A stretch of 64,000 nt of DNA from Acidobacteriaceae bacterium (GTDB lineage: Bacteria; Acidobacteriota; Terriglobia; Terriglobales; Acidobacteriaceae): contig JANXUR010000075.1 in NCBI GenBank assembly GCA_025356095.1, positions 1 through 64,000 on the forward strand. Direction: 5' to 3'. Under the pieces are notes generated by a model. The model ran no database searches. It saw only the letters and a program-made list of their open reading frames with translations, and was not told where the DNA came from. Made by a program: the position numbers and the translations under genes. Shown here piece after piece: positions 33,414-41,637 of the stretch (positions within the stretch are counted from its first letter, which is position 1; each line of letters opens with the position of its first letter).

Positions 33414-35993
33414 ATGAGAAGACTGAGTCGGGTGTCCGCCATCGCATTCCTAGTCGCCGCTGCATCCCTTCTGGCTTTCGGCCAGGCGACCGTAAACGAG
33501 AGTCTCGAAACTGCCACGTTGTACGTGGACGCAAATTCCGGCAACGATAATGCCGCAGGTACTGCCTCGCAGCCACTCAAAACGATCTCCGCCGCGCTCT
33601 CTACCGCTGCCTCCAACAATCGCAGCGGCATTGGCACCAACGTGATCGTAAACCCGGGTCTGTATCGTGAGAGCATCAGCATCGGCAACAGCACCCGCGA
33701 CACCGCCTCGCCGATTACCGTGCAGGCTGCAACACCCGGTACAGCTGTGGTAACTGGCGCGGTACAGTACACAGGCTGGCAAACCTATTCCGGCAACCCC
33801 TCGCTCTACACCGTTTATTGGCCCAACTCGTGGGGCTTTTGCCCGGCGAGCGTGGGCGGCCCTACACCACAGCCGATTGTGATGCGGCAAGAAATGATCT
33901 TCGTCAATGGCACTCCGCTGACGCAAGTGCTGTCGCTGGCGCAGATGGTCTATCCCGGCAGCTTCTTTGTGGATGAGAGCCATGCCGCCGTCTATATCTG
34001 GCCGCCCTCGGGCACCAAGATGGCGACCGCCGACGTAGAGGTAGCTACCCTGCCAACGCTGTTGAGCGTCTCTGGCCACGACAACATGGTCTTCCGCGGA
34101 TTGACTTTTGAATACGCGAATACTTGCCGCGACAGCGCAGCCGCCGTTATTTACAGCACGTCGTACAACGTTTTACTCGATCAGATCAATTTTGTTTGGA
34201 ACAACGCCGCGGGCCTGCAAATCACCAATCCGGTGGTTAACTTTACAGTGCAGAATTCGGTGGCCAACCACAACGGCCAATCGGGCTTGAAGGGTACGAT
34301 GACGAAATCAGGCCTGTGGCAGAACAACACAGCCAGCTTTAACAACTGGCGAGGAGCGCAGGGAGCATATTATGTCTGGAACACTGCAGGGGCGCACTTC
34401 TTTGAATCCCACAACGACACCGTGAACGGGCTGACGTTGGCCTACAACCAAACCCACGGTGTGCATTGGGATACCGACAATGCCAACATCACAGTGACCG
34501 GCCTCAAGAGTGTGCAGAACCTTGCCAACGGCATTATGGTGGAAGTGAGTCAGGGGCCAGTAAGCATTGACAGTAGCTATGCCTGCAACAACGACCCTGC
34601 ACCGCACGACAGCAGCGCTTATCAGGGCGGACTGCTGCTACGGAACTCGCAGAATGTGAGCTTCACCAACAGCACGCTTTACAACAACGGCACCGCGCAG
34701 GTAGATATGCAGGGCCAGGCTGGGGGCATCGCCGGAGTGGATTGGGAAACTGGTGCTAGCTACAACCTGGTGACGCAGAATCTGAACCTGAGCCAGAACG
34801 TTATCTACGGCACAGGCGCACAGCCGGTATTCAGCAACAGCGTCCTGGGCGGCGCGGACTGGAGCACCTTCCAAACCACGCTCCTTGCCAGCAAGAATAC
34901 CTACTACAACGCCACCACACCCAAAGCGTTCATCGTGCCAAGTCCCGTAAACGCCACCACAGACGGCTTTAGTGACTGGCAGGGTGTCACGGGGCAGGAT
35001 CTGAGCTCTAGCTGGGCAAAGCCTGCAGACCCAACCACAGCCTGCACCGTAGCCGCCGATGCGCCGGATTACTGGCTGATCGCAGGCACAGGACAAAGCA
35101 CGATCTCGCAAATCGGGGGCGCAACCTCTAACTTCTATCTAGTCCCCATCGGAGGCTTCAGTGGCACCGTCAACTTCGCGGTGGATGCGTCACAGGCACC
35201 CGGCATTAGCGCCACGCTTTCCAGCCCGTCTGCGTCCGGGTCAGCGACCGAAACCGTTACCTTTGCGGCCAGCACCAGCGTCGTTCCGGGCACCTATCCG
35301 GTAACCCTGATCGGCAACAACGGCAACACCAGCCGCGCCGTCACCATCAACGTGGTGGTACCGCAGACTGGCATCCGCCTCTCCACTGGCTCACTTGCCT
35401 TCAGCTCTCAAGTGGTGGGCAGTGTGAGCAGCAGACAGAATTTCACCGTCACCAACATTGGCACCACGGCCATCACGTTTTCGGCGATCGCCACTGGCTC
35501 TAGCTTCGGCGCAACTAGCAACTGCTCCACGTTGGCCGCAGGGGCATCTTGCACCGTGACCGTTACCTTCAGCCCACTGTCGGGTAAGTCCTTCTCCAGT
35601 CAGGTCATCCTTACGGATAGCGACGCGACTGTCACCCAAAGCGTTTCAGTCACTGGCACCGGGCTGGCCCGGCCTTCGATCACTCTCTCACCCGGCACGT
35701 TGAGCTTTGGCTCCAACAAGGTGGGCACCAAGAGCGTGGTGAAGACTACAACTCTCACCAATACCAGCACCACGTCGTCGCTGAACATCAGTAGCCTCGC
35801 GCTGACCGGCAGCTACCCCGGCGACTACACCCAAACCAACACCTGCGGCGCGAGCCTTGCGCCGGGAGCCAACTGCTCCTTCAGCGTCACCTTTACGGCG
35901 GGCGCCAAGGGCAGCCGGAATGCAACGATCACCATCTACGAAAATACTTCCGTCGGCAAGCACAGCGTCACGTTGACCGGCAGCGGTTCGTAG
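33414..35993 (+). CDS. Secreted right-handed beta-helix protein with two ASH repeats (paralogue C)
   Basis: An 859-aa paralogue with the same N-terminal plan: signal peptide MRRLSRVSAIAFLVAAASLLAFG, QATVNESLETATLYVDANSGND, helix core FNNWRGAQGAYYVWN and THGVHWDTDNANIT (His near residue 350), boundary APDYWLI at about 549. Only two ASH repeats remain (STGSLAFSSQVVGS and SPGTLSFGSNKVGT), each with the Cys pair. The helix is conserved at full length, so the number of stalk repeats is what varies in this family. Closest in the helix to paralogue D. Function of the helix is unknown; polysaccharide binding, epimerisation or lyase activity are the usual options. Confidence 0.87.
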   Translation: MRRLSRVSAIAFLVAAASLLAFGQATVNESLETATLYVDANSGNDNAAGTASQPLKTISAALSTAASNNRSGIGTNVIVNPGLYRESISIGNSTRDTASPITVQAATPGTAVVTGAVQYTGWQTYSGNPSLYTVYWPNSWGFCPASVGGPTPQPIVMRQEMIFVNGTPLTQVLSLAQMVYPGSFFVDESHAAVYIWPPSGTKMATADVEVATLPTLLSVSGHDNMVFRGLTFEYANTCRDSAAAVIYSTSYNVLLDQINFVWNNAAGLQITNPVVNFTVQNSVANHNGQSGLKGTMTKSGLWQNNTASFNNWRGAQGAYYVWNTAGAHFFESHNDTVNGLTLAYNQTHGVHWDTDNANITVTGLKSVQNLANGIMVEVSQGPVSIDSSYACNNDPAPHDSSAYQGGLLLRNSQNVSFTNSTLYNNGTAQVDMQGQAGGIAGVDWETGASYNLVTQNLNLSQNVIYGTGAQPVFSNSVLGGADWSTFQTTLLASKNTYYNATTPKAFIVPSPVNATTDGFSDWQGVTGQDLSSSWAKPADPTTACTVAADAPDYWLIAGTGQSTISQIGGATSNFYLVPIGGFSGTVNFAVDASQAPGISATLSSPSASGSATETVTFAASTSVVPGTYPVTLIGNNGNTSRAVTINVVVPQTGIRLSTGSLAFSSQVVGSVSSRQNFTVTNIGTTAITFSAIATGSSFGATSNCSTLAAGASCTVTVTFSPLSGKSFSSQVILTDSDATVTQSVSVTGTGLARPSITLSPGTLSFGSNKVGTKSVVKTTTLTNTSTTSSLNISSLALTGSYPGDYTQTNTCGASLAPGANCSFSVTFTAGAKGSRNATITIYENTSVGKHSVTLTGSGS

Positions 35994-36023
35994 AAGACTT
36001 CCGGCAGCCTCCGCATACGGTTG

Positions 36024-36057
36024 AGGGTCTCTTTTCAAGTAGTTGAAAAAAGACCCT
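36024..36057 (+). terminator. Hairpin terminator after paralogue C
   Basis: A 15-bp stem with one mismatch, AGGGTCTCTTTTCAA (36024-36038), loop GTAG, TTGAAAAAAGACCCT (36043-36057), then TTACC. It is the only A/T-rich stem among the four terminators of this block. Confidence 0.7.
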
Positions 36058-36375
36058 TTACCTTGTCCACATCTCGAAACACTGCAATCCATACCGCCTC
36101 TGAAATCACCTTTTCCTTCTTTCGGTTCCGCAGCCCTTGCGCAAAATGTATCTGATTCGCTAACAAGGAACCTGAATAGTTACTAGACCGTTAGTACACC
36201 CAGCAACGAAAATTCAATGGTTTCAATGATTTACATTGACTAGACCTTCCACGGAAGGTGTGGCAATTTCTCCGTTTTCCACAGGCGGGCAGGCGCCGTT
36301 GCAGGTCGCCGATTCACTCGGTTCGTGGTGTGTCAACTTCTGGGGTAGTTAGCTTCGCAAAGCAAGGGTGAACTG
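36058..36375. other. Intergenic leader of paralogue D
   Basis: No gene seen. Holds CCTTCC-AC-GGAAGG (36247-36260) and GGCGCC-containing GC-rich sequence downstream. TTGACT at about 36236 may be a -35 box. Ribosome site AAGGGTG lies 6 nt before the ATG at 36376. I did not find the conserved core of a c-di-GMP-I riboswitch. Confidence 0.35.
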
Positions 36376-39192
36376 ATGAACAATTGGAAACGGTTTCTCT
36401 CGTATATGGCTATAGGTGTGGGACTTAGCACTTTTGCGTTCAGCCAAGCCACTGTAAATGAAGCGGCAGAAACTGCGATTGTTTACGTGGACGCGGTGAA
36501 CGGCAGCGACGTGAATCCGGGCACCCAGAGCCAGCCATTGGCCTCAATTAACGCGGGCGTGAATCTGGCCGTAGCCAACAATGTGCAGGGAGTGGGTACC
36601 CTCGTCCTTATCAACCCGGGCTTGTATCGGGAATCGTTGATTTTGAGCCAAACACAGCGGCAGACCAGTGCGCCCATCACTGTCCAAGCAGCCACACCCG
36701 GCACAGTAGCGATCAGCGGTGCGCTGCAATATACCGGATGGGTGGCGGCGGGCTCTGGAATCTTTACTAATTCTTGGACAAACAGTTGGGGAAATTGCGC
36801 GCAGAAGCGCAGCGCACCGCCAGCACAGCAAATTGTGCTGCGCCGCGAGATGGTGTTTGTCAACGGTGTCCCGATGACGCAGGTGCTGGCTCAGGCCGAC
36901 CTCGCTCCGGGCACGTTCATGGTGGATGAAACCGCCAACATCGTCTCCGTCTGGCCGCAGAGCGGCGCAGACTTGACCACAGCCGATGTGGAAGTTGCGA
37001 CCCTGCCCAGTTTGCTGCAAGTGCTTGGCATGGACAATATCGTCTTCCGCGGACTGACATTTGAATATGCCAACAGTTGCCTCGATAACGCCGCTGTACT
37101 GGTACAGGGCAGCGCCACCAATGTGATTTTCGACAACGACCAATTCGTCTGGAACAACGCTCTTGGCTTCCGGATTCTCTATCCAGCCACCTACTTCACG
37201 GTGCAGAATTCATCAGCGTTGCACAACGGGCAGTCGGGATTGCAAGGCACACAAACCAAGTATGGTCTGTGGCAGAATGATGCTGCCAACTACAACAACT
37301 GGCGCGGCGCCCAAGGTGCCTACTACTCTTGGAACACCAGCGGTGCCCACTTCTACGAAGTCCACAACGACACCATTGATGGCCTCACTCTGGCCTATAA
37401 CCAAACCCACGGTGTTCATTGGGACACCGACAACAGCAACGTTACCGTGGCTGGGCTGACCAGCGTAAACAACCTGCAAATTGGAGCATTCGTGGAGGCC
37501 AACGAGGGCCCGCTGAGCTTTGATAACTCCTACGTATGCGGTAATGGTGCGGCCTCTATGGCGGCTACCTCTTCCTTGGGCGGCCTGCAACTGCGCAACT
37601 CGCAGTTTGTGACGGTCACCAACAGCGCCATCTACAGCAACAATCCCAACCAGATTAACGTGCAGGGCAAGAAGCTTGGCGTGTGGGTGCAAAACTGGGA
37701 GACCGGACAGCGCACACAGGTGGTCACCAGCAACATCACCATGAACAACAACGTGATCTATGGCGTGGGCAAGCAGTTCCTGTTCAATGACAGCTATCTG
37801 GTGGATCCAGACTGGACGACGTTCGCCAGTTCGCTGACCTCAAACCAAAACACCTGGTGGAATCCCGTTGCCACGAAAGTGTTTAAGGTGGCATCGCCCA
37901 GCGCTGGCACACTAGACGACTTCCCCGCATGGCAGGGTGTAACCGGGCAAGACGTTGCATCGGTTTTCTCCACCGCACCCGACGAGACAACCCCCTGTTC
38001 TGTAACCGCAGATGGTCAGGATTTCTGGTTGATTACCGGCAGCACGGCAGCCAACACGGCCACCACCGGGTACGCTACGATTGCCTTGAGCGTTTCGCCA
38101 GTGGGAGGCTTTGGCAACACAGTGAATCTAACGGCTGATAGCGGCAACAGCCTGATGACAGTGGCATTCGACAACGCGGCGATCGCCGGTTCAGGCACAG
38201 CGAATATGACGGTGACGGCCGATCCTAGCCTCGGCGAAGGAACCTACCCGGTCGTGGTGATCGCCAACAGTGGCGACCTGACGCATACGGTTACGATTCC
38301 CGTAACGGTTTCACGGAGTTCGCTGACACTTTCCACTTCTACGCTCACCTTTGCCGACACTTCCATCGGCAACACGAGTTCGTTGCAGAGCTTCAACATC
38401 ACCAACAACAGTCAATCAGCCATCACGCTGAATAGCATCACGCCATCGCCGGACTACGTGATCAGCAACCTTTGCGGCTCCACCTTAGGGGCGGGCGGAA
38501 CTTGTCGCGCCTACGTCGGATTCAACCCGACGCACGTGGGCACCGACAACGGTACGGTCACCATCCTCTCATCGGACGCTGGCAGTCCCCACATTTTGAC
38601 CACCCTGGGTAACGGGATTGGTATTCCGGGCGTGGATGTACGACCGGGCAGCCTGTACGTGGGCGAAATGCCACTGGGCGTGCAAAGCGCGGCGCAGAAC
38701 ATCACCGTTCGCAACACCAGCGGCAATGGAGCCAGCCTGTTTATCGGCAACGTGACGTTGACCGGAGCCAATCCGGGCGACTTTCTGGAGACATCGGGCT
38801 GCCCTCCGGCACTTTCGCCGGGAGCCTCCTGCACCATTCAGGTCGCCTTCAAGCCCACGGCCCACGGCACTCGCAATGCTACGCTCACCATCTGGGACAA
38901 CGCCGTGCGCGGCCTGCAAGCCATTCCGCTGACCGGCAACACCCGCAGGGATGGCGGTGTGCCAGCGGCACCAACGAGTACGCAGGCCCATGCGGTGGTC
39001 GCGGGTTCGGCATCGGCTCGGGTAAAGACTTCACCCAGCGCCTGGCACGCTGCCGCCCACTCCACCCACCCCGTCCACCCCGTCCACCCTGTCAACCCTG
39101 TCAACCCGACCCACCATACCCGCAGGGGCCATGCGCATCGCCATAAGCACTACGCGCATCGGCACAAGACGACACGGCACCACGCAGGCTAA
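36376..39192 (+). CDS. Secreted right-handed beta-helix protein with two ASH repeats and His-rich tail (paralogue D)
   Basis: A 938-aa paralogue: signal peptide MNNWKRFLSYMAIGVGLSTFAFS, QATVNEAAETAIVYVDAVNGSD, helix core YNNWRGAQGAYYSWN and THGVHWDTDNSNVT (His near 348), boundary QDFWLI near 546, two ASH repeats (STSTLTFADTSIGN and RPGSLYVGEMPLG). Unlike the others it continues about 80 residues past the last repeat: an Ala/Ser linker, a HPVHPVHPVNPVNP run encoded by 9-nt repeats, and a terminal RRGHAHRHKHYAHRHK-type segment. The tail is strongly basic and could bind metal, anionic polysaccharide or the cell surface. A perfect hairpin terminator follows. Confidence 0.87.
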   Translation: MNNWKRFLSYMAIGVGLSTFAFSQATVNEAAETAIVYVDAVNGSDVNPGTQSQPLASINAGVNLAVANNVQGVGTLVLINPGLYRESLILSQTQRQTSAPITVQAATPGTVAISGALQYTGWVAAGSGIFTNSWTNSWGNCAQKRSAPPAQQIVLRREMVFVNGVPMTQVLAQADLAPGTFMVDETANIVSVWPQSGADLTTADVEVATLPSLLQVLGMDNIVFRGLTFEYANSCLDNAAVLVQGSATNVIFDNDQFVWNNALGFRILYPATYFTVQNSSALHNGQSGLQGTQTKYGLWQNDAANYNNWRGAQGAYYSWNTSGAHFYEVHNDTIDGLTLAYNQTHGVHWDTDNSNVTVAGLTSVNNLQIGAFVEANEGPLSFDNSYVCGNGAASMAATSSLGGLQLRNSQFVTVTNSAIYSNNPNQINVQGKKLGVWVQNWETGQRTQVVTSNITMNNNVIYGVGKQFLFNDSYLVDPDWTTFASSLTSNQNTWWNPVATKVFKVASPSAGTLDDFPAWQGVTGQDVASVFSTAPDETTPCSVTADGQDFWLITGSTAANTATTGYATIALSVSPVGGFGNTVNLTADSGNSLMTVAFDNAAIAGSGTANMTVTADPSLGEGTYPVVVIANSGDLTHTVTIPVTVSRSSLTLSTSTLTFADTSIGNTSSLQSFNITNNSQSAITLNSITPSPDYVISNLCGSTLGAGGTCRAYVGFNPTHVGTDNGTVTILSSDAGSPHILTTLGNGIGIPGVDVRPGSLYVGEMPLGVQSAAQNITVRNTSGNGASLFIGNVTLTGANPGDFLETSGCPPALSPGASCTIQVAFKPTAHGTRNATLTIWDNAVRGLQAIPLTGNTRRDGGVPAAPTSTQAHAVVAGSASARVKTSPSAWHAAAHSTHPVHPVHPVNPVNPTHHTRRGHAHRHKHYAHRHKTTRHHAG

Positions 39193-39217
39193 ACGGCTTT
39201 CCTTAAAGGCGGTACCC

Positions 39218-39245
39218 AAACGGCGCTCCTTGCGGAGCGCCGTTT
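39218..39245 (+). terminator. Terminator after paralogue D
   Basis: AAACGGCGCTCC (39218-39229), loop TTGC, GGAGCGCCGTTT (39234-39245): a perfect 12-bp stem, with only a weak T-tract. Confidence 0.75.
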
Positions 39246-39325
39246 GCTGTTCGAGGCAGACTACGACCCCCAAACCACAGGTGGCGCTCTGGTAGCATCG
39301 AAGCGGGTTGAGGGCCCCAAACTTT

Positions 39326-39733
39326 ATGTCCACTCTTGGATTGATTGAATACGCGGAAGCCACGCCCGAAGTGAGGGCAATTTATGACGACATCATCGCC
39401 ACTCGCAAGAGTGACTACATCAACAACTTTTGGAAGGCGATGGCGCACGACCCTGCCTTGCTGCGGCGGACCTGGCAAGCCCTCAAGGAGATCATGGGAC
39501 CGGGCGCGCTCGATCCACTCACCAAAGAGCTGATCTACATCGCCGTGAGCGTGACCAATAGTTGCCACTACTGCATCGCCTCGCACACGGCATCAGCCTT
39601 CGCCAAGGGCATGACCAACGACCAGTTTATGGAACTGCAAGCCGTGGTCGGTATGGCCAACCAAACCAATAAGCTGGTTACCGGCTATCAGGTAGAGATT
39701 GACGAAAAATTTCAGCCGCCGCTGAAGCGGTAG
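39326..39733 (+). CDS. Carboxymuconolactone decarboxylase/AhpD-like protein
   Basis: A 135-aa protein from ATG 39326 (MSTLGLIEYAEATPEVRAIYDDI). The redox motif C80-H-Y-C83 with His87 (SCHYCIASHTASA) matches the AhpD-type CxxCxxxH site, so a peroxide- or disulfide-related function is more likely than lactone decarboxylation. All-alpha. In AhpD this site takes part in hydroperoxide reduction; no ahpC is nearby. Stands alone between the paralogue D terminator and the Rrf2 gene. Confidence 0.85.
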   Translation: MSTLGLIEYAEATPEVRAIYDDIIATRKSDYINNFWKAMAHDPALLRRTWQALKEIMGPGALDPLTKELIYIAVSVTNSCHYCIASHTASAFAKGMTNDQFMELQAVVGMANQTNKLVTGYQVEIDEKFQPPLKR

Positions 39734-39866
39734 GGGGATTGGTGTGGCTCGCCTCCGCGCGAGAAGCGAACCACGGGTTTGTCCTGTGCCCTAAGTTGTT
39801 GCCTCTGCCGCTGAGCGCAGGTTGATTTTTGCCTATTTCTTTTTTCTTGACACCAGCCCGGGTGGC

Positions 39867-39881
39867 TTGACATAGTATGTC
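39867..39881 (+). promoter_or_regulatory. -35 box overlapped by a perfect dyad, upstream of the Rrf2 gene
   Basis: TTGACA (39867-39872) overlaps the perfect 13-nt dyad GACATA-G-TATGTC (39869-39881), about 45 nt before the Rrf2-family start. The layout suggests an operator for autoregulation. The matching -10 box is not clear. Confidence 0.5.
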
Positions 39882-39925
39882 TAGTAGGTTCGTAGGTATT
39901 TGTTTCCCCGAGGAACCCTGTCACC

Positions 39926-40387
39926 ATGAAAATTTCGCAAAAAGGGCTCTACGCTCTTCAGGCTCTGATGATGCTCTCCCGCCACTACAATCAGGGAGCC
40001 ATCAAGATTCGCGATATTGCCTACGAAGAGGCTCTGCCAGAAAAGTTTTTGGAGCTGATTCTGCTGGAATTGAAGAATGCACGCATTGTGGAAAGCGTGC
40101 GCGGAGCCAAAGGCGGCTACCAGTTGCGGCGCGCCGCAAGCGACATCCGCTTGAGCGAAGTGATCCGGTTGATTGATGGCCCGCTCGCACCGTTCGGCGA
40201 CGCCGACTCCCTGCGCGGCCTGATTGAAAAGGATGCCGAGCACCGGGCGTTGTACCAGGTGTTTATGGACGTGCGCGATGCGGCAGCGAAGATTCTGGAT
40301 CACACCACGCTGGCGGATATCAGCCCGCAACCCGAGATTGCCAAGGTGAAGCAGATCCACAAAGCGAAGTTCAAACAGGAAGCGTAA
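39926..40387 (+). CDS. Rrf2-family transcriptional regulator without cysteines
   Basis: A 153-aa regulator. The winged helix is at residues 1-75: MKISQKGLYALQALMMLS, IRDIAYEEALPEKFLELILLELKNA, then the wing SVRGAKGGYQLRR. IscR and NsrR carry three Cys for an Fe-S cluster near residues 90-105; this protein has no Cys at all, so it is of the CymR type and must sense something else, such as a partner protein or small ligand. Its own upstream dyad suggests autoregulation. Confidence 0.88.
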   Translation: MKISQKGLYALQALMMLSRHYNQGAIKIRDIAYEEALPEKFLELILLELKNARIVESVRGAKGGYQLRRAASDIRLSEVIRLIDGPLAPFGDADSLRGLIEKDAEHRALYQVFMDVRDAAAKILDHTTLADISPQPEIAKVKQIHKAKFKQEA

Positions 40388-40405
40388 AACAGAAGAGGAA
40401 CGACA

Positions 40406-40552
40406 TTGCAGAAACTCAATCGCTGGCTCGAATCAATCTCCACTATGTCTGTCATATACGTGTTAGTACTTACAGCTATTGTATTGCTTTCATCCAACGC
40501 GGGCGCTGAAAGGATACTGTGGAACGCCGCCTGCAACCGAAGTGGGGGTTGA
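40406..40552 (+). CDS. Candidate 48-aa single-span membrane peptide
   Basis: A TTG-started frame with GAGGA 8 nt upstream, 18 nt after the Rrf2 stop. It would encode a hydrophobic segment (SVIYVLVLTAIVLLSS) followed by a short polar end with one Cys. The hydrophobic segment and the ribosome site are what support it; it could also be chance. No family recognised. Confidence 0.3.
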   Translation: MQKLNRWLESISTMSVIYVLVLTAIVLLSSNAGAERILWNAACNRSGG

Positions 40553-40564
40553 TCGCATCATCGT

Positions 40565-40627
40565 AGCTAGTAAGTAGCTAGTAAGTAGCTAGTTAGTAGC
40601 TGGGAATTAAGTAGCTAGCAGATAGCT
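40565..40627. repeat. Short tandem repeat of TAGCTAGTAAG units
   Basis: About four to five imperfect copies of an 11-nt unit (GTAGCTAGTAA, with variants GTTAGTAGCTGG and AAGTAGCTAGCAG). CTAG is normally a rare tetranucleotide in bacteria, so the cluster stands out. Non-coding in all frames because of repeated TAG. Confidence 0.6.
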
Positions 40628-40754
40628 CGATACTTTAAGATATTTCGCCTTGTAGTCACCATCCCAGCGACTCGATTGGGCGAATGGCTGCATGGGCGAA
40701 CACGAAAATTGTACCGCTGCAAACCGACACCAAAAGGTGCAACACAGCCAGCTT

Positions 40755-40787
40755 CCGGGCTCCGCCGTCAGGCGGAGCCCGGGTTTT
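40755..40787 (+). terminator. Strong intrinsic terminator with no evident gene
   Basis: CCGGGCTCCGCC (40755-40766), loop GTCA, GGCGGAGCCCGG (40771-40782), then GTTTTT. It is the strongest terminator in the window, but the nearest plus-strand gene (Rrf2) ends about 370 nt upstream, and the minus-strand gene ends at 40880. It may close a non-coding transcript. Confidence 0.85.
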
Positions 40788-40879
40788 TGCGCTTGAGCTT
40801 AGTGGCGGGCCCGTCGGCTACTTCTCGCTCTCTAACCTATCCCGATGAGCCGCGGCACTCCACTGGCTACCGAGTACGA

Positions 40880-41542
40880 TCAATCTGGAGCCACGCCGCC
40901 TTTGACCTTGATGATAGGATCGTGGCCAAAGCTCGCCACACCGCCCGTAGAGGCGGCATAAGCGGTTGCACCGGCATTGATACTGAAGTAGGCATCATTT
41001 GCTTGCGCGTGAATCTGCCCCAGACAGTACGCCCAAGTGGTTGCGATGCCATTAGCATTCTCCACCGTGCAGGGCGCGGGGAAATTTTGCACCATCGCGT
41101 TGTCAAAGTCCACAATGGGGCGCGGATTGCCGGTTGCCCGCAGCGGTGATTGAATATACAGCGCATAGTTTGGTCCGCTCACCGAGTTCGCCGTCGCATT
41201 TCCAAATACAAGGGATGGCCGAAGATTGGTGACGGGCGTTGCCGTACCCGGCGCATCAATCTGAAAAAATCGGACACAAAAATAGTCGAGATTATTCAGG
41301 GGCAGATTGCCGTTGTCAGAATTGCTGCCCGCTGAGGGATATGGGGCCCAGTTGGCTGGATTCAGGTTAGGAATGGGGATGGCCACGTCTCCCCAGTTGG
41401 GCGGGGTAACGGGCACGGTGGCCACAAACCAGGCACAGCTTTGCGCCAAGCCCACATCCACTGATGCGTACGGCTTGAATGAAGCGTATTGAATGTACTG
41501 CGGCTGCATGGAAAATCCAAGATTAAGTAGATAGACTGCCAC
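40880..41542 (-). CDS. Hypothetical protein, 220 aa
   Basis: The start is the GTG at 41542, fixed by a perfect AGGAGG 6 nt upstream on the minus strand; 23 upstream codons are non-coding. No signal peptide or membrane span. The protein is rich in Asn, Pro, Ala and aromatic residues (ASFKPYASVDVGLAQSCAWF, NWGDVAIPIPNLNPANWAPYP), with four Cys. It looks like a compact beta-rich domain. I do not recognise it. The strong ribosome site suggests good expression. It is separated from the kinase gene by about 95 nt and both are on the minus strand. Confidence 0.7.
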   Translation of the reverse strand: MAVYLLNLGFSMQPQYIQYASFKPYASVDVGLAQSCAWFVATVPVTPPNWGDVAIPIPNLNPANWAPYPSAGSNSDNGNLPLNNLDYFCVRFFQIDAPGTATPVTNLRPSLVFGNATANSVSGPNYALYIQSPLRATGNPRPIVDFDNAMVQNFPAPCTVENANGIATTWAYCLGQIHAQANDAYFSINAGATAYAASTGGVASFGHDPIIKVKGGVAPD

Positions 41543-41637
41543 GGTGAACCTCCTTCTGAGTCGGCAAAACCACTTGGCGGGAAGGATAGCACGGCCATCG
41601 CGGCCCGACAATTGGCAAGCTCACTTCGAGGACAGAA

